The notes under the pieces: model-generated | Databases searched by the model: none | What the model saw: only the letters and a program-made list of their open reading frames with translations | Told to the model about the DNA's origin: nothing | Program-made: the position numbers and the translations under genes | From: Clostridiales bacterium | Lineage (GTDB): Bacteria > Bacillota_A > Clostridia > Oscillospirales > Acutalibacteraceae | Length of the DNA stretch: 8,086 nucleotides | Direction: 5' to 3' | NCBI GenBank assembly: GCA_009774735.1 | Contig: VSOH01000060.1 | Coordinates: 1 to 8,086, forward strand | Shown here: in pieces, positions 1 to 5,658 of the stretch | Layout of the letters: every line of letters starts with the position of its first letter | Position numbering within the stretch: the first letter of the stretch is position 1

Positions 1-1
1 A

Positions 2-7
2 TATAAT
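2..7 (+). promoter_or_regulatory. Probable -10 element of the operon promoter
   Basis: TATAAT at 2-7 is a perfect sigma-A -10 hexamer. Its -35 partner would lie left of the window, so the promoter is only half visible. A start site about 6-8 bases downstream (near 13-15) would leave a leader of roughly 50 bases before the ATG at 64 and would put the Rex-like palindrome right at the start site, a normal repressor position. In AT-rich DNA this hexamer can also occur by chance. Confidence 0.45.
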
Positions 8-43
8 TCGATTGTTATATTTTTAACAATCGGATTATTTTTT
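3..43 (+). terminator. Possible intrinsic terminator or leader hairpin (alternative reading)
   Basis: Bases 3-17 can pair with 24-38 (15 pairs including one G-U, loop of 6), followed by a run of T at 38-43. This geometry fits an intrinsic terminator of a gene to the left of the window. The stem is weak in G-C (four G-C pairs), and the same bases hold a better-specified Rex-like operator. If transcription starts near base 13, the full stem would not form in the operon's own mRNA. Confidence 0.3.
12..29. promoter_or_regulatory. Rex-like redox operator (inverted repeat)
   Basis: The 18-base site reads TTGTTAT-ATTT-TTAACAA. The clostridial Rex consensus, as I recall it, is TTGTTAA-N4-TTAACAA. 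The right half matches perfectly and the left half differs only at its innermost base, with the correct 4-base centre. Rex represses fermentation and reductive-pathway genes when NADH/NAD+ is low. An operon for an ATP-driven low-potential reductase is a reasonable target. The site lies just after a consensus -10 element. Competing reading: the same bases are the core of a longer hairpin (3-38) that could be a terminator. Confidence 0.5.
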
Positions 44-63
44 GTATATAAGAGGTAATGAAT

Positions 64-828
64 ATGGAGCAAAAAGCTAAAATCATTGCAGTTGCAGGAA
101 AAGGCGGTGTCGGAAAAACCTCAATTTCTGCAACTATTGTCAAGCTGCTTGTTGAAAAATATCCTGACAAAAGAATTCTTGCTATTGATGCCGACCCTGC
201 CGTCGGTCTTTCAACAGCTCTCGGAATTGACGTGAAAATGACTATTGATGATATCAGAAAAGAGATTGTGTCAACAGTTGAGGACGGTCAGACAAAGGCT
301 GCAATTGAACTGTTGGGTGATGCACGATATAAGCTTTTTGATGCGCTTGTTGAAACAGACGGTTTTGCATTTATTGCTGTCGGCAGACCTGAGAGTGCAG
401 GCTGCTACTGCAAAATAAATTCCTATCTTAGAGAGGTTATCAGTCTGCTTTCGAGTGAATTTGATTATGTTATAATCGATGGCGAGGCAGGTATTGAGCA
501 GATTAACCGCCGTGTTATGGAAAAGGTAACACATCTTTTGCTTATTACTGATGCAAGTAAAAAAGGAACGCAGGTTATCAATACCATCAAGAGCGTTGCG
601 GATGAGCTTGTAATGTATGAAAAAATCGGTGCAATTGTAAACAGGCTGCCTGATGAAAATATAATCAAGTATATTGATACGCAGGGTATTCCTGTTTTGT
701 CATATATACCATCAGATTCAAATCTTGCCATATTTGATATTGAGGGCAAGAACATTATTACTTTGCCCAAACAGTCAAATATTGTTAAGGGTGTGGCAGA
801 AGCTTTGGGAAATATAGAGCTTATCTGA
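64..828 (+). CDS. CooC/AcsF-type metal-insertion P-loop ATPase
   Basis: This is a 254-residue SIMIBI-class ATPase of the MinD/CooC branch. It has a deviant Walker A, GKGGVGKTS at residues 12-20 with signature Lys13 and catalytic Lys18; a switch I DADP at 42-45; and a switch II DGEAGIE at 139-145, close to CooC proteins. A Cys-Tyr-Cys (C114, C116) matches the CXC metal site that CooC dimers use to bind nickel or zinc. CooC loads nickel into CO dehydrogenase, and the related AcsF does this for acetyl-CoA synthase. Neither complete enzyme is in the window, so the client is inferred to be a neighbour, perhaps the ACS-like protein at 4603-5289 or the dehydratase pair. I chose the ATG at 64 because AGAGG at 51-55 is 8 bases away; the ATG at 58 (two residues longer) is only 2 bases from it. 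It is the first gene of the operon, 18 bases before the next. Confidence 0.85.
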   Translation: MEQKAKIIAVAGKGGVGKTSISATIVKLLVEKYPDKRILAIDADPAVGLSTALGIDVKMTIDDIRKEIVSTVEDGQTKAAIELLGDARYKLFDALVETDGFAFIAVGRPESAGCYCKINSYLREVISLLSSEFDYVIIDGEAGIEQINRRVMEKVTHLLLITDASKKGTQVINTIKSVADELVMYEKIGAIVNRLPDENIIKYIDTQGIPVLSYIPSDSNLAIFDIEGKNIITLPKQSNIVKGVAEALGNIELI

Positions 829-846
829 TGACGAAAAGGAGAAATT

Positions 847-2043
847 ATGAAGGATTTAAAATATCTTATAGAATTTGAAAATCTGCTTCAGGAGGCAAAC
901 AATGAGCTTGTTCAGCAGGCAAAGAATGACGGAAAACTCTGTCTTGCATATACCTGCTATCATATTCCTGAGGTTTTGCTTAATCTTGATAATTGCTTTT
1001 CAACAAGACTTCGTGCGCCGAGAACAGGCTCAATGGATATTGCTACATACTATATGAGCTCATATCTGTGCGGCTATTCAAAGGCACTTGTTGAGCGTGG
1101 AATAGAGGGTGGCTATAATCATTTAAACGCCTTGATAGGGTCAGAATCCTGCTCTGAAATGAACCGCTGCTATGAGCATTTTGAACTGCTTAATCTTGTT
1201 GATAATGATAAGTTTTTTGTATCAATTGCTGATATTCCGTTCAAAATTATGCCTCACACGATCAAGCACTATAAGCGTCAGCTCCAGACTAAGGTGCTTG
1301 ATAAGCTTCGTGATGTGTATGGTGTTGATGTATCGGAGAAAGCTATGCGCAAAGCGGTTGAGGAGCATAACGAGGTATGCAGACTGATTACTGAAATCGG
1401 TGAATACCGCAAAGAAGAAAATCCCAGAATAACAGGCTATGAATTCCACGTTATCTGTCTTGTATCGTATGTGTGCCCCAAATATCTCATTATTGACAAA
1501 CTGAGAGAAACGGCTGAGGAGCTGAAAACCAGAGTGCCTGACGAAAAGATAAATTACCGTGCAAAGATAGTGGTTGTCGGCTCTGAAATGGATGATCCTG
1601 ATTTTACAAAGCTTATGGAGGAATCAGGTGCACTTGTTGTTGCGGATCGTTATTGCTTCGGCTCGCTTCCGGGCAGAGAGGAAATTCAGCTTTCCGATGA
1701 CGGTGATGTGCTTGAAGAAATTATTCTTCATTATATGAAAACAAGTGAATGTCCCCGATATATGAGTCATGATAAGGTTGAGGGCAGAAAGGAATATGTA
1801 AGAAAGCTGGTCAACGATTATCACGCTGAGGGTGTAATTTACGAACAGCTTAAATTCTGTGAGTATTGGGGTTACGAAAGAGCACTTGCATCTCATATTA
1901 TTACAAATGATTTTGGCATTCCTTCAGTATCTGTTGACAGACAGTACACTGCAAATGCATCAGGTCAGCTCAGAACAAGAGTACAGGCTTTTGTTGAAAG
2001 TCTTGAAATAAAGAGAATACAGAAGGGGGGAGCAGTTAAATGA
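847..2043 (+). CDS. 2-hydroxyacyl-CoA dehydratase / double-cubane family subunit (smaller)
   Basis: This 398-residue protein belongs to the HgdB/HadC/BcrB/DCCP superfamily, whose members hold an iron-sulfur cluster that receives an ATP-activated electron. The family's usual cysteine positions can be seen: C37 in LAYTCYHIPEV near the N-terminus, C102 and C108 in the next segment, and C338 in LKFCEYWGYE. The C-terminal signature SGQLRTRVQAFVE (residues 372-384) is typical of the superfamily, and the length is usual. There are 12 cysteines in all. AAAGGAG at 835-841, 5 bases before the ATG, supports the start. It overlaps the next gene by 4 bases (ATGA), so the two subunits are probably translationally coupled and form a heterodimer. 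Substrate unknown: no CoA-transferase, enoyl-CoA enzyme or electron-transfer flavoprotein is near, so the name gives the superfamily only. Confidence 0.85.
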   Translation: MKDLKYLIEFENLLQEANNELVQQAKNDGKLCLAYTCYHIPEVLLNLDNCFSTRLRAPRTGSMDIATYYMSSYLCGYSKALVERGIEGGYNHLNALIGSESCSEMNRCYEHFELLNLVDNDKFFVSIADIPFKIMPHTIKHYKRQLQTKVLDKLRDVYGVDVSEKAMRKAVEEHNEVCRLITEIGEYRKEENPRITGYEFHVICLVSYVCPKYLIIDKLRETAEELKTRVPDEKINYRAKIVVVGSEMDDPDFTKLMEESGALVVADRYCFGSLPGREEIQLSDDGDVLEEIILHYMKTSECPRYMSHDKVEGRKEYVRKLVNDYHAEGVIYEQLKFCEYWGYERALASHIITNDFGIPSVSVDRQYTANASGQLRTRVQAFVESLEIKRIQKGGAVK

Positions 2044-3605
2044 TAAAAAAGCTTAAAAATCTTTGGAGAAATCAGCCTAAAAATCTCGGCAAGCTCCACG
2101 AGGACAAAACAGGTCTTTTGAAGCACAGAGAATGGCGTGGTATAGCAGATACGCTTTATGACTATTACAGATGGCTTATCACCTGGAAGGATATGGGTGT
2201 TATGGTTGCCAAAGCACCTGTTTCAAGTGTGAAGGGTATATGGAACTATCGCTGGATGGCAAGTTATTTGTCGGCACCTGCCTGGATTGACCGTCATACA
2301 GAGGGCTTGCGCGGTCCTCAGCTCAGGATGACGCACCTTCATTTTAACGGACTTGTTAAGCCTACAACAGATATGATTAATTATCTGCTTGCAAATGACA
2401 AGCATTTTCATAAAAATTCAAAAATGTCCGACAGAACAGTGAATGTTGACGAGATTTTTTCGTCAGAGATTATGGCAGGCTTTCCTAACTTAAAGGACAA
2501 TCACGTTTCAACTATTCCGATTTTCCTTTCATCAATGGTAGACCAGAATATTACACCTCCGTATCTTGATATTACGGAGAGCTATGGTGTTCCTGCGGAT
2601 GTATGTCCTCTTCCGTCTGCTGAGGCAGGTGTTGCAATCAATGACGATTATCCTATGCTCGGCAAATGCTCAATAACCTGTAATATGCCTTGTGACGGTT
2701 CTGTTATGAACTCTGCATATATTGACAGACGTTTTAATATTCCGACACACGTAATCAATGTACCGCTCAGATATAATGAGGAGGATGCACAGGAATATGC
2801 CGTTGAAGAGGTTAAGGAATGTATTAAATTCATTGAAAGGGAAACAGGCGAAACATTTGACTGGGATGCCTTCTTTTCTGCAATGAGGGAGTACAATAAG
2901 CAGCTTGACTACGAGGTTCAGAAGTGGGATGTCAATAAAACGGATTACCCGCAGATGACAGGTGCTACCTTCTGGCTTTACCGTCTTTTCTATTTCCACA
3001 TTTCAGGCGGTATGGATAAGCGTTTCCTTAAAATTGATAAGAAGGTCAATAAGATAATGATGAAGGCATATGAAAATAAGGTTGCCTGCTCAAAGGAAAT
3101 GCGCCACAGAGCAATTGTGTGGTCCTGCCCTGCAAACTACTACACAAGCCTTGCCAACTGGCTTGAAAACTGCTGGGGCGTTAATGTGGTAATGGATATG
3201 GAAACAATGATTTCCTACATCAAATATGACACCGAGGATAAGGAAAAGGCTCTCGGAACCTATGCTAAAACGCTTCAGAGAACAACGATGAGAAAGCATA
3301 CTAAGGGCGGTTATCAGAATGTTGTTGACGAGCTTTGGAGAATAGTTGAGGAATATAATGCCGATATGGTTATTATGTATGACCAGATTTCCTGCAAGGG
3401 TATGGACGGTCTTGTCGGTATATTTGATGACCAGGCAAGGGAAAGAGGCATTAACTTTATCTGGGTGCCTCAGGACCTTATGGATCCACGCACGATTTCA
3501 CGCCGTGATATGCGTGAGAATATTAACAAGTATATGACAACAGTTCTTCAGGAGGAGCCTGTTGATCCGACTTTGGTTGATTTTGATGATACATTGTCTT
3601 GGTAA
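2040..3605 (+). CDS. 2-hydroxyacyl-CoA dehydratase / double-cubane family subunit (larger)
   Basis: This 521-residue protein is the probable partner of the preceding subunit and is longer than the usual 380-480 residues. The first 150 or so residues look like a lineage-specific extension, rich in Trp, Tyr and basic residues. The core has C189 in ADVCPLPSAEAG, a tight triplet C210-x3-C214-x3-C218, C363 in WSCPANYY, and C452 in QISCKGMDG. The C-terminus keeps the family pattern, with DLMDPRTISRRDMRENI at residues 479-495. Any of C189, the triplet and C452 could bind the iron-sulfur cluster; I cannot decide which from sequence alone. A G-rich ribosome binding site at 2025-2032 precedes the ATG, which overlaps the upstream stop. 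Distant from characterised HgdA/HadB subunits, so the substrate is unknown. Confidence 0.75.
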   Translation: MIKKLKNLWRNQPKNLGKLHEDKTGLLKHREWRGIADTLYDYYRWLITWKDMGVMVAKAPVSSVKGIWNYRWMASYLSAPAWIDRHTEGLRGPQLRMTHLHFNGLVKPTTDMINYLLANDKHFHKNSKMSDRTVNVDEIFSSEIMAGFPNLKDNHVSTIPIFLSSMVDQNITPPYLDITESYGVPADVCPLPSAEAGVAINDDYPMLGKCSITCNMPCDGSVMNSAYIDRRFNIPTHVINVPLRYNEEDAQEYAVEEVKECIKFIERETGETFDWDAFFSAMREYNKQLDYEVQKWDVNKTDYPQMTGATFWLYRLFYFHISGGMDKRFLKIDKKVNKIMMKAYENKVACSKEMRHRAIVWSCPANYYTSLANWLENCWGVNVVMDMETMISYIKYDTEDKEKALGTYAKTLQRTTMRKHTKGGYQNVVDELWRIVEEYNADMVIMYDQISCKGMDGLVGIFDDQARERGINFIWVPQDLMDPRTISRRDMRENINKYMTTVLQEEPVDPTLVDFDDTLSW

Positions 3606-3627
3606 TGAAAGGTAGGGAAATACACAA

Positions 3628-4428
3628 ATGAAATATTTTGGCGGATGCGATGTAGGTTCAACCTACACAAAATGTGTAATACTGGATGAAAACGGCAAAA
3701 TTGCCGCAGATGTAACAAACAGAAGTAAAATTAATCCTGTTCAGTCGGCTGAAATTGCAATGGCAGATGCTGTTGCAAAGGTTGATGATTTAAAGTCACC
3801 TGAGGATCTGACATATCTTATCGGTACCGGCTATGGAAGAAACAAGGTTCCTTTTGCTGATGAAAATATTTCTGAAATAAGCTGTCACGCAATGGGTGTT
3901 CATGTAACGAATCCGAGTGTTAAGGCAATTATTGATATCGGCGGTCAGGACGTTAAGGGTATTGCCATTGATACTGACGGTACAGTTAAAAACTTTGCTA
4001 TGAATGATAAATGTGCAGCAGGTACAGGCAGATTTTTTGAGGCAATGGCGAATGCTTTTGAAATGACACTTCCTGAATTTTCAAAGCTTTCACTTAAGGC
4101 TAAAAACACGATTCCGATTACTGCGCAGTGTACAGTTTTTGCTGAGAGCGAGGTAATCTCACTTGTAGGTGAGGGTAAGCCTATGGATGAAATCGCTGCA
4201 GGTATTCAGCTTGCTGTTGCAAAGCGCTGTTTTGTAATGGCTAAAAAAGCCGGTGCATCAGACAGTATCACTCTTACAGGCGGCTGTGCAAAGAATGACG
4301 GCTTAAAGCAGGCGATTGAGAAGGTACTCAAAATCAAGGTGGTTGAGCTTTCTATTGACCCGCAGCTTATGGGAGCACTGGGTGCTGCTGAATATGCAAG
4401 ACAAAAGGGTCTTGCAAAGAACAGATAA
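3628..4428 (+). CDS. ATP-dependent activator (archerase) of the dehydratase family
   Basis: This 266-residue protein is an acetate kinase/Hsp70-fold ATPase of the BadF/BadG/BcrA/HgdC family. As a homodimer with one shared [4Fe-4S] cluster, it injects a low-potential electron into the partner subunits at the cost of ATP. Visible motifs: phosphate-1 loop GGCDVGSTYTK (5-15), GTGYGR (66-71), phosphate-2 DIGGQDVK (103-110), CAAGTGRFFE (129-138), CTVFAESEV (168-176) and adenosine-loop TGGCAKN (217-223). C129 and C168 are 39 residues apart, as are the two cluster ligands of HgdC, so the cluster should be intact. Length is normal for the single-domain type. It follows its predicted clients with a 22-base gap; AAAGG (3608-3612) and AGGG (3614-3617) lie upstream of the ATG. 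Its presence shows that the two upstream proteins are ATP-activated reductase or dehydratase components. Confidence 0.93.
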   Translation: MKYFGGCDVGSTYTKCVILDENGKIAADVTNRSKINPVQSAEIAMADAVAKVDDLKSPEDLTYLIGTGYGRNKVPFADENISEISCHAMGVHVTNPSVKAIIDIGGQDVKGIAIDTDGTVKNFAMNDKCAAGTGRFFEAMANAFEMTLPEFSKLSLKAKNTIPITAQCTVFAESEVISLVGEGKPMDEIAAGIQLAVAKRCFVMAKKAGASDSITLTGGCAKNDGLKQAIEKVLKIKVVELSIDPQLMGALGAAEYARQKGLAKNR

Positions 4429-4438
4429 GGAGATAACT

Positions 4439-4603
4439 ATGAAAATTTTTAAGGCTATAGGCGCACTTTTTGCTGTGATTCTGGCTCTTTTCGGTATCAC
4501 CTTTGCTGCTTATTGGTTTAATCTTGATATGAAGCTTATCCGTAAGATTTACGACGCACTTCAGCCGCACTATGATAATCTTGAAAAGGACAGAAAGCTT
4601 TAA
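4439..4603 (+). CDS. Small single-span membrane protein, unknown function
   Basis: A 54-residue ORF with a strong ribosome binding site (AAGGAG at 4427-4432, 6 bases before the ATG) that overlaps the activator's stop codon. Residues 1-5 are short and basic, residues about 6-27 form one hydrophobic helix ending in aromatic residues (YWF), and residues 28-54 are a charged, probably helical tail. There is no signal-peptidase motif, so it is probably a membrane anchor with the N-terminus inside and the tail outside, although the positive charges do not fix the topology. Its stop (TAA) overlaps the next ATG by one base, which implies translational coupling. I recognise no family. The same frame is open further upstream, but the ribosome binding site and operon layout support this start. 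A membrane anchor for the adjacent protein or complex is a guess. Confidence 0.7.
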   Translation: MKIFKAIGALFAVILALFGITFAAYWFNLDMKLIRKIYDALQPHYDNLEKDRKL

Positions 4604-5289
4604 TGAACTTTTTTGATGACTTACTAAAAGAGGTTGATGAATGTATTTCGGGATTTGAGCAGAAATCTTATCAGCTTGGCAGGGTATGGGAGGACGCAGG
4701 CAGAAATGAGGTTGTTCTGCAGCGTGATTCTCAATATGAGCTTGATGGTGTTGGTTTTAATATCGTAACATCAAAGTGTATCGGTGAGGATGAAATTATT
4801 ATAATCGGTGATGATTTGAATGAAATTTCATCTGACCGAAAATTTGCAAGAATATCCTTGATTCAGATTAACGATATTGATGACGAGCAAAAGGCGTATA
4901 ATCTGATAAAGAAGATTGAGTATTCAAAATATCATTATTATCCGAAGGGCTTTATGATAAGAACAGCATCAAGTTCTCATAAGGAAACCGTCAGGGTATC
5001 AAAAGCTGCTCTTTCAAAGGGGCTTTCTCTTGAGGGAGTAGGTAATATTCTTATAAATAAATATAAGGAAATTGATGCAGTATGTGCGGTAAAGCTGATT
5101 TATATTACCGACAAGGCCGCAGATTACGAAAGATTTGAGAAGGCGGCAGAGCATAATTATAATATTGCAGAAACCCTTAATCATATTATGAACAGCGTGA
5201 ATTTTGACTGTACAACCTGCAATCTCAAGCCGATTTGTGATGAGGTTGAGGGTATGAAGGAACTGCATTTTAAAAATTCCATGAAATAA
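4603..5289 (+). CDS. Acetyl-CoA synthase (AcsB/CdhC) A-domain-like protein
   Basis: This 228-residue protein shows, by eye, the order of segments found in the C-terminal half of acetyl-CoA synthase beta subunits. They are EIIIIGDDLNEI (64-75; compare VVVIGPDIDE), a basic region ending in VRVSKAALSKGLSLEGVGNI (130-149; compare RISKDAFKKGF..IGEIL), KYKEIDAVCAVKLIYITD (153-170; compare the VDKVQVTIYTD strand), and C203-x2-C206-x5-C212 where ACS has Cys-x2-Cys-x8-Cys. The protein ends 16 residues after C212, so it lacks the fourth [4Fe-4S] cysteine and the distal-nickel Cys-Gly-Cys. It also lacks the N-terminal CO-tunnel domain. It therefore cannot be a standard ACS; a derived metal- or CoA-binding protein is the best inference. 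The CooC/AcsF-like ATPase in the same operon supports a metal-site role. Start: ATG overlapping the previous stop, with AAAAGGA 12 bases upstream. Homology is from memory, not a search. Confidence 0.65.
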   Translation: MNFFDDLLKEVDECISGFEQKSYQLGRVWEDAGRNEVVLQRDSQYELDGVGFNIVTSKCIGEDEIIIIGDDLNEISSDRKFARISLIQINDIDDEQKAYNLIKKIEYSKYHYYPKGFMIRTASSSHKETVRVSKAALSKGLSLEGVGNILINKYKEIDAVCAVKLIYITDKAADYERFEKAAEHNYNIAETLNHIMNSVNFDCTTCNLKPICDEVEGMKELHFKNSMK

Positions 5290-5290
5290 G

Positions 5291-5340
5291 AAAAGCACTT
5301 GTTTTATGCTGATTGGCATAAGACAAGTGCTTTTGTTTTG
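5291..5340. terminator. Bidirectional intrinsic terminator between operon and rubredoxin
   Basis: Bases 5291-5309 pair with 5316-5334 (19 pairs including one G-U) around a 6-base loop. The stem is flanked by A on the left and T on the right (TTTTGTTTTG at 5331-5340), so it works in both directions. It starts 1 base after the last operon gene's stop and ends 7 bases before the rubredoxin stop, so it closes both convergent units. Confidence 0.9.
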
Positions 5341-5341
5341 A

Positions 5342-5500
5342 CTATTCGGATTTTGAAAACTGGTCTTTACCCACTAAGCAAAGGGGACACTCAAAATCAT
5401 CGGGCACGTCCTCCCATTTTGTTCCCGGTTCAATTCCGCCTTCCGGGTATCCCTTTTCCTCATCATATTCCCAACCGCATATTTCACATACATATACCAT
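5342..5500 (-). CDS. Rubredoxin
   Basis: A 52-residue protein on the minus strand, starting with MVYVCEICGWEYD. It has the two rubredoxin knuckles C5-x2-C8-G and C38-P-L-C41, the aromatic core (Y3, Y12, W29, F36) and the central PEGGIEPGTKWEDVPDDF (19-36). It should bind a single Fe(Cys)4 centre and act as a soluble one-electron carrier, commonly to rubrerythrins, superoxide reductase or other oxidative-stress enzymes in anaerobes. AAGGAG lies 8 bases before the ATG (5509-5514 on the complement). The family's usual 52-54 residues are complete. It is its own transcription unit, divergent from the GntR cassette and convergent with the dehydratase operon. A role as electron carrier for that operon is possible but not shown: rubredoxin potentials are generally too high to feed an archerase. 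Confidence 0.96.
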   Translation of the reverse strand: MVYVCEICGWEYDEEKGYPEGGIEPGTKWEDVPDDFECPLCLVGKDQFSKSE

Positions 5501-5571
5501 AATAACAACTCCTTATCTGATTTTACGATATTAATATTTACAGATAATTACATCTTATTCCTTTTTTTAAA

Positions 5572-5577
5572 ATTATA
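5572..5577 (-). promoter_or_regulatory. Candidate -10 element for rubredoxin
   Basis: Read on the minus strand, 5577 to 5572 is TATAAT, a perfect -10 hexamer about 72 bases before the rubredoxin ATG. At 16-18 base spacing I see no good -35 hexamer; TTGTCA (5605-5600) is 22 bases away. The -10 match is therefore suggestive only. Confidence 0.35.
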
Positions 5578-5598
5578 GCTGAAAAATTAAATTTCCTA

Positions 5599-5627
5599 TT
5601 GACAAAACTGTTTTAACCGTATATACT
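5599..5627 (+). promoter_or_regulatory. Sigma-A promoter of the GntR/ABC cassette
   Basis: A perfect -35 TTGACA (5599-5604), a 17-base spacer and -10 TATACT (5622-5627, one mismatch from TATAAT) form a near-consensus promoter. A start site near 5634 gives a leader of about 25 bases before the GntR ATG at 5659. Such a strong promoter suggests expression is limited by a repressor. Confidence 0.85.
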
Positions 5628-5640
5628 GTATATAAACAGT
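5607..5640. promoter_or_regulatory. Probable GntR (YtrA-type) operator, nested palindromes
   Basis: Two symmetric elements lie on the promoter. ACTGTTT (5607-5613) and AAACAGT (5634-5640) are exact inverted repeats 20 bases apart, and ATATAC-T-GTATAT (5621-5633) is a perfect odd-centred palindrome covering the -10. GntR proteins bind such repeats as dimers. Binding here would block RNA polymerase, giving autorepression of the cassette. The site's assignment to the adjacent regulator is inferred from position. Confidence 0.6.
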
Positions 5641-5658
5641 AGAAAGAGAGGCGAATCA

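Noticed and set aside
23..50. A promoter TTAACA (23-28) with -10 TATATA (45-50), spacer 16, for the operon
   Set aside because: The start site would fall near base 57, removing the ribosome binding site at 51-55 from the mRNA and giving a leaderless message. The TATAAT at 2-7 gives a normal leader.
2021..2045. The run of six G (2025-2030) before the ATGA overlap as a programmed frameshift site fusing the two large subunits
   Set aside because: It works simply as a G-rich ribosome binding site 7 bases from the ATG; the two subunits are normally separate in this superfamily, and no slippery heptamer with downstream structure is evident.
2670..2999. Long antisense ORFs inside the dehydratase genes (for example 2670-2999 and 2648-2896 minus)
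   Set aside because: They are shadows of well-supported coding frames and lack ribosome binding sites or recognisable motifs.
847..4428. A standard lactate, glutamate or leucine fermentation module (had/hgd/lcd type)
   Set aside because: Only the dehydratase core and activator are present. The CoA-transferase, 2-hydroxyacid dehydrogenase, Etf and acyl-CoA dehydrogenase are missing, and the operon carries unrelated metal-related genes.
4316..4603. A 95-residue version of the small membrane protein starting inside the activator gene
   Set aside because: Its first 41 residues overlap the conserved activator in another frame, and a strong ribosome binding site sits just before the internal ATG at 4439.
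4603..5289. Calling this gene a true acetyl-CoA synthase
   Set aside because: It lacks the N-terminal half, the fourth A-cluster cysteine and the Cys-Gly-Cys nickel ligands, so only distant relationship can be claimed.
5299..5502. A 67-residue + strand ORF over the second terminator
   Set aside because: It is antisense to the rubredoxin and runs through the terminator hairpin; it has no ribosome binding site and a low-complexity Pro/His tail.
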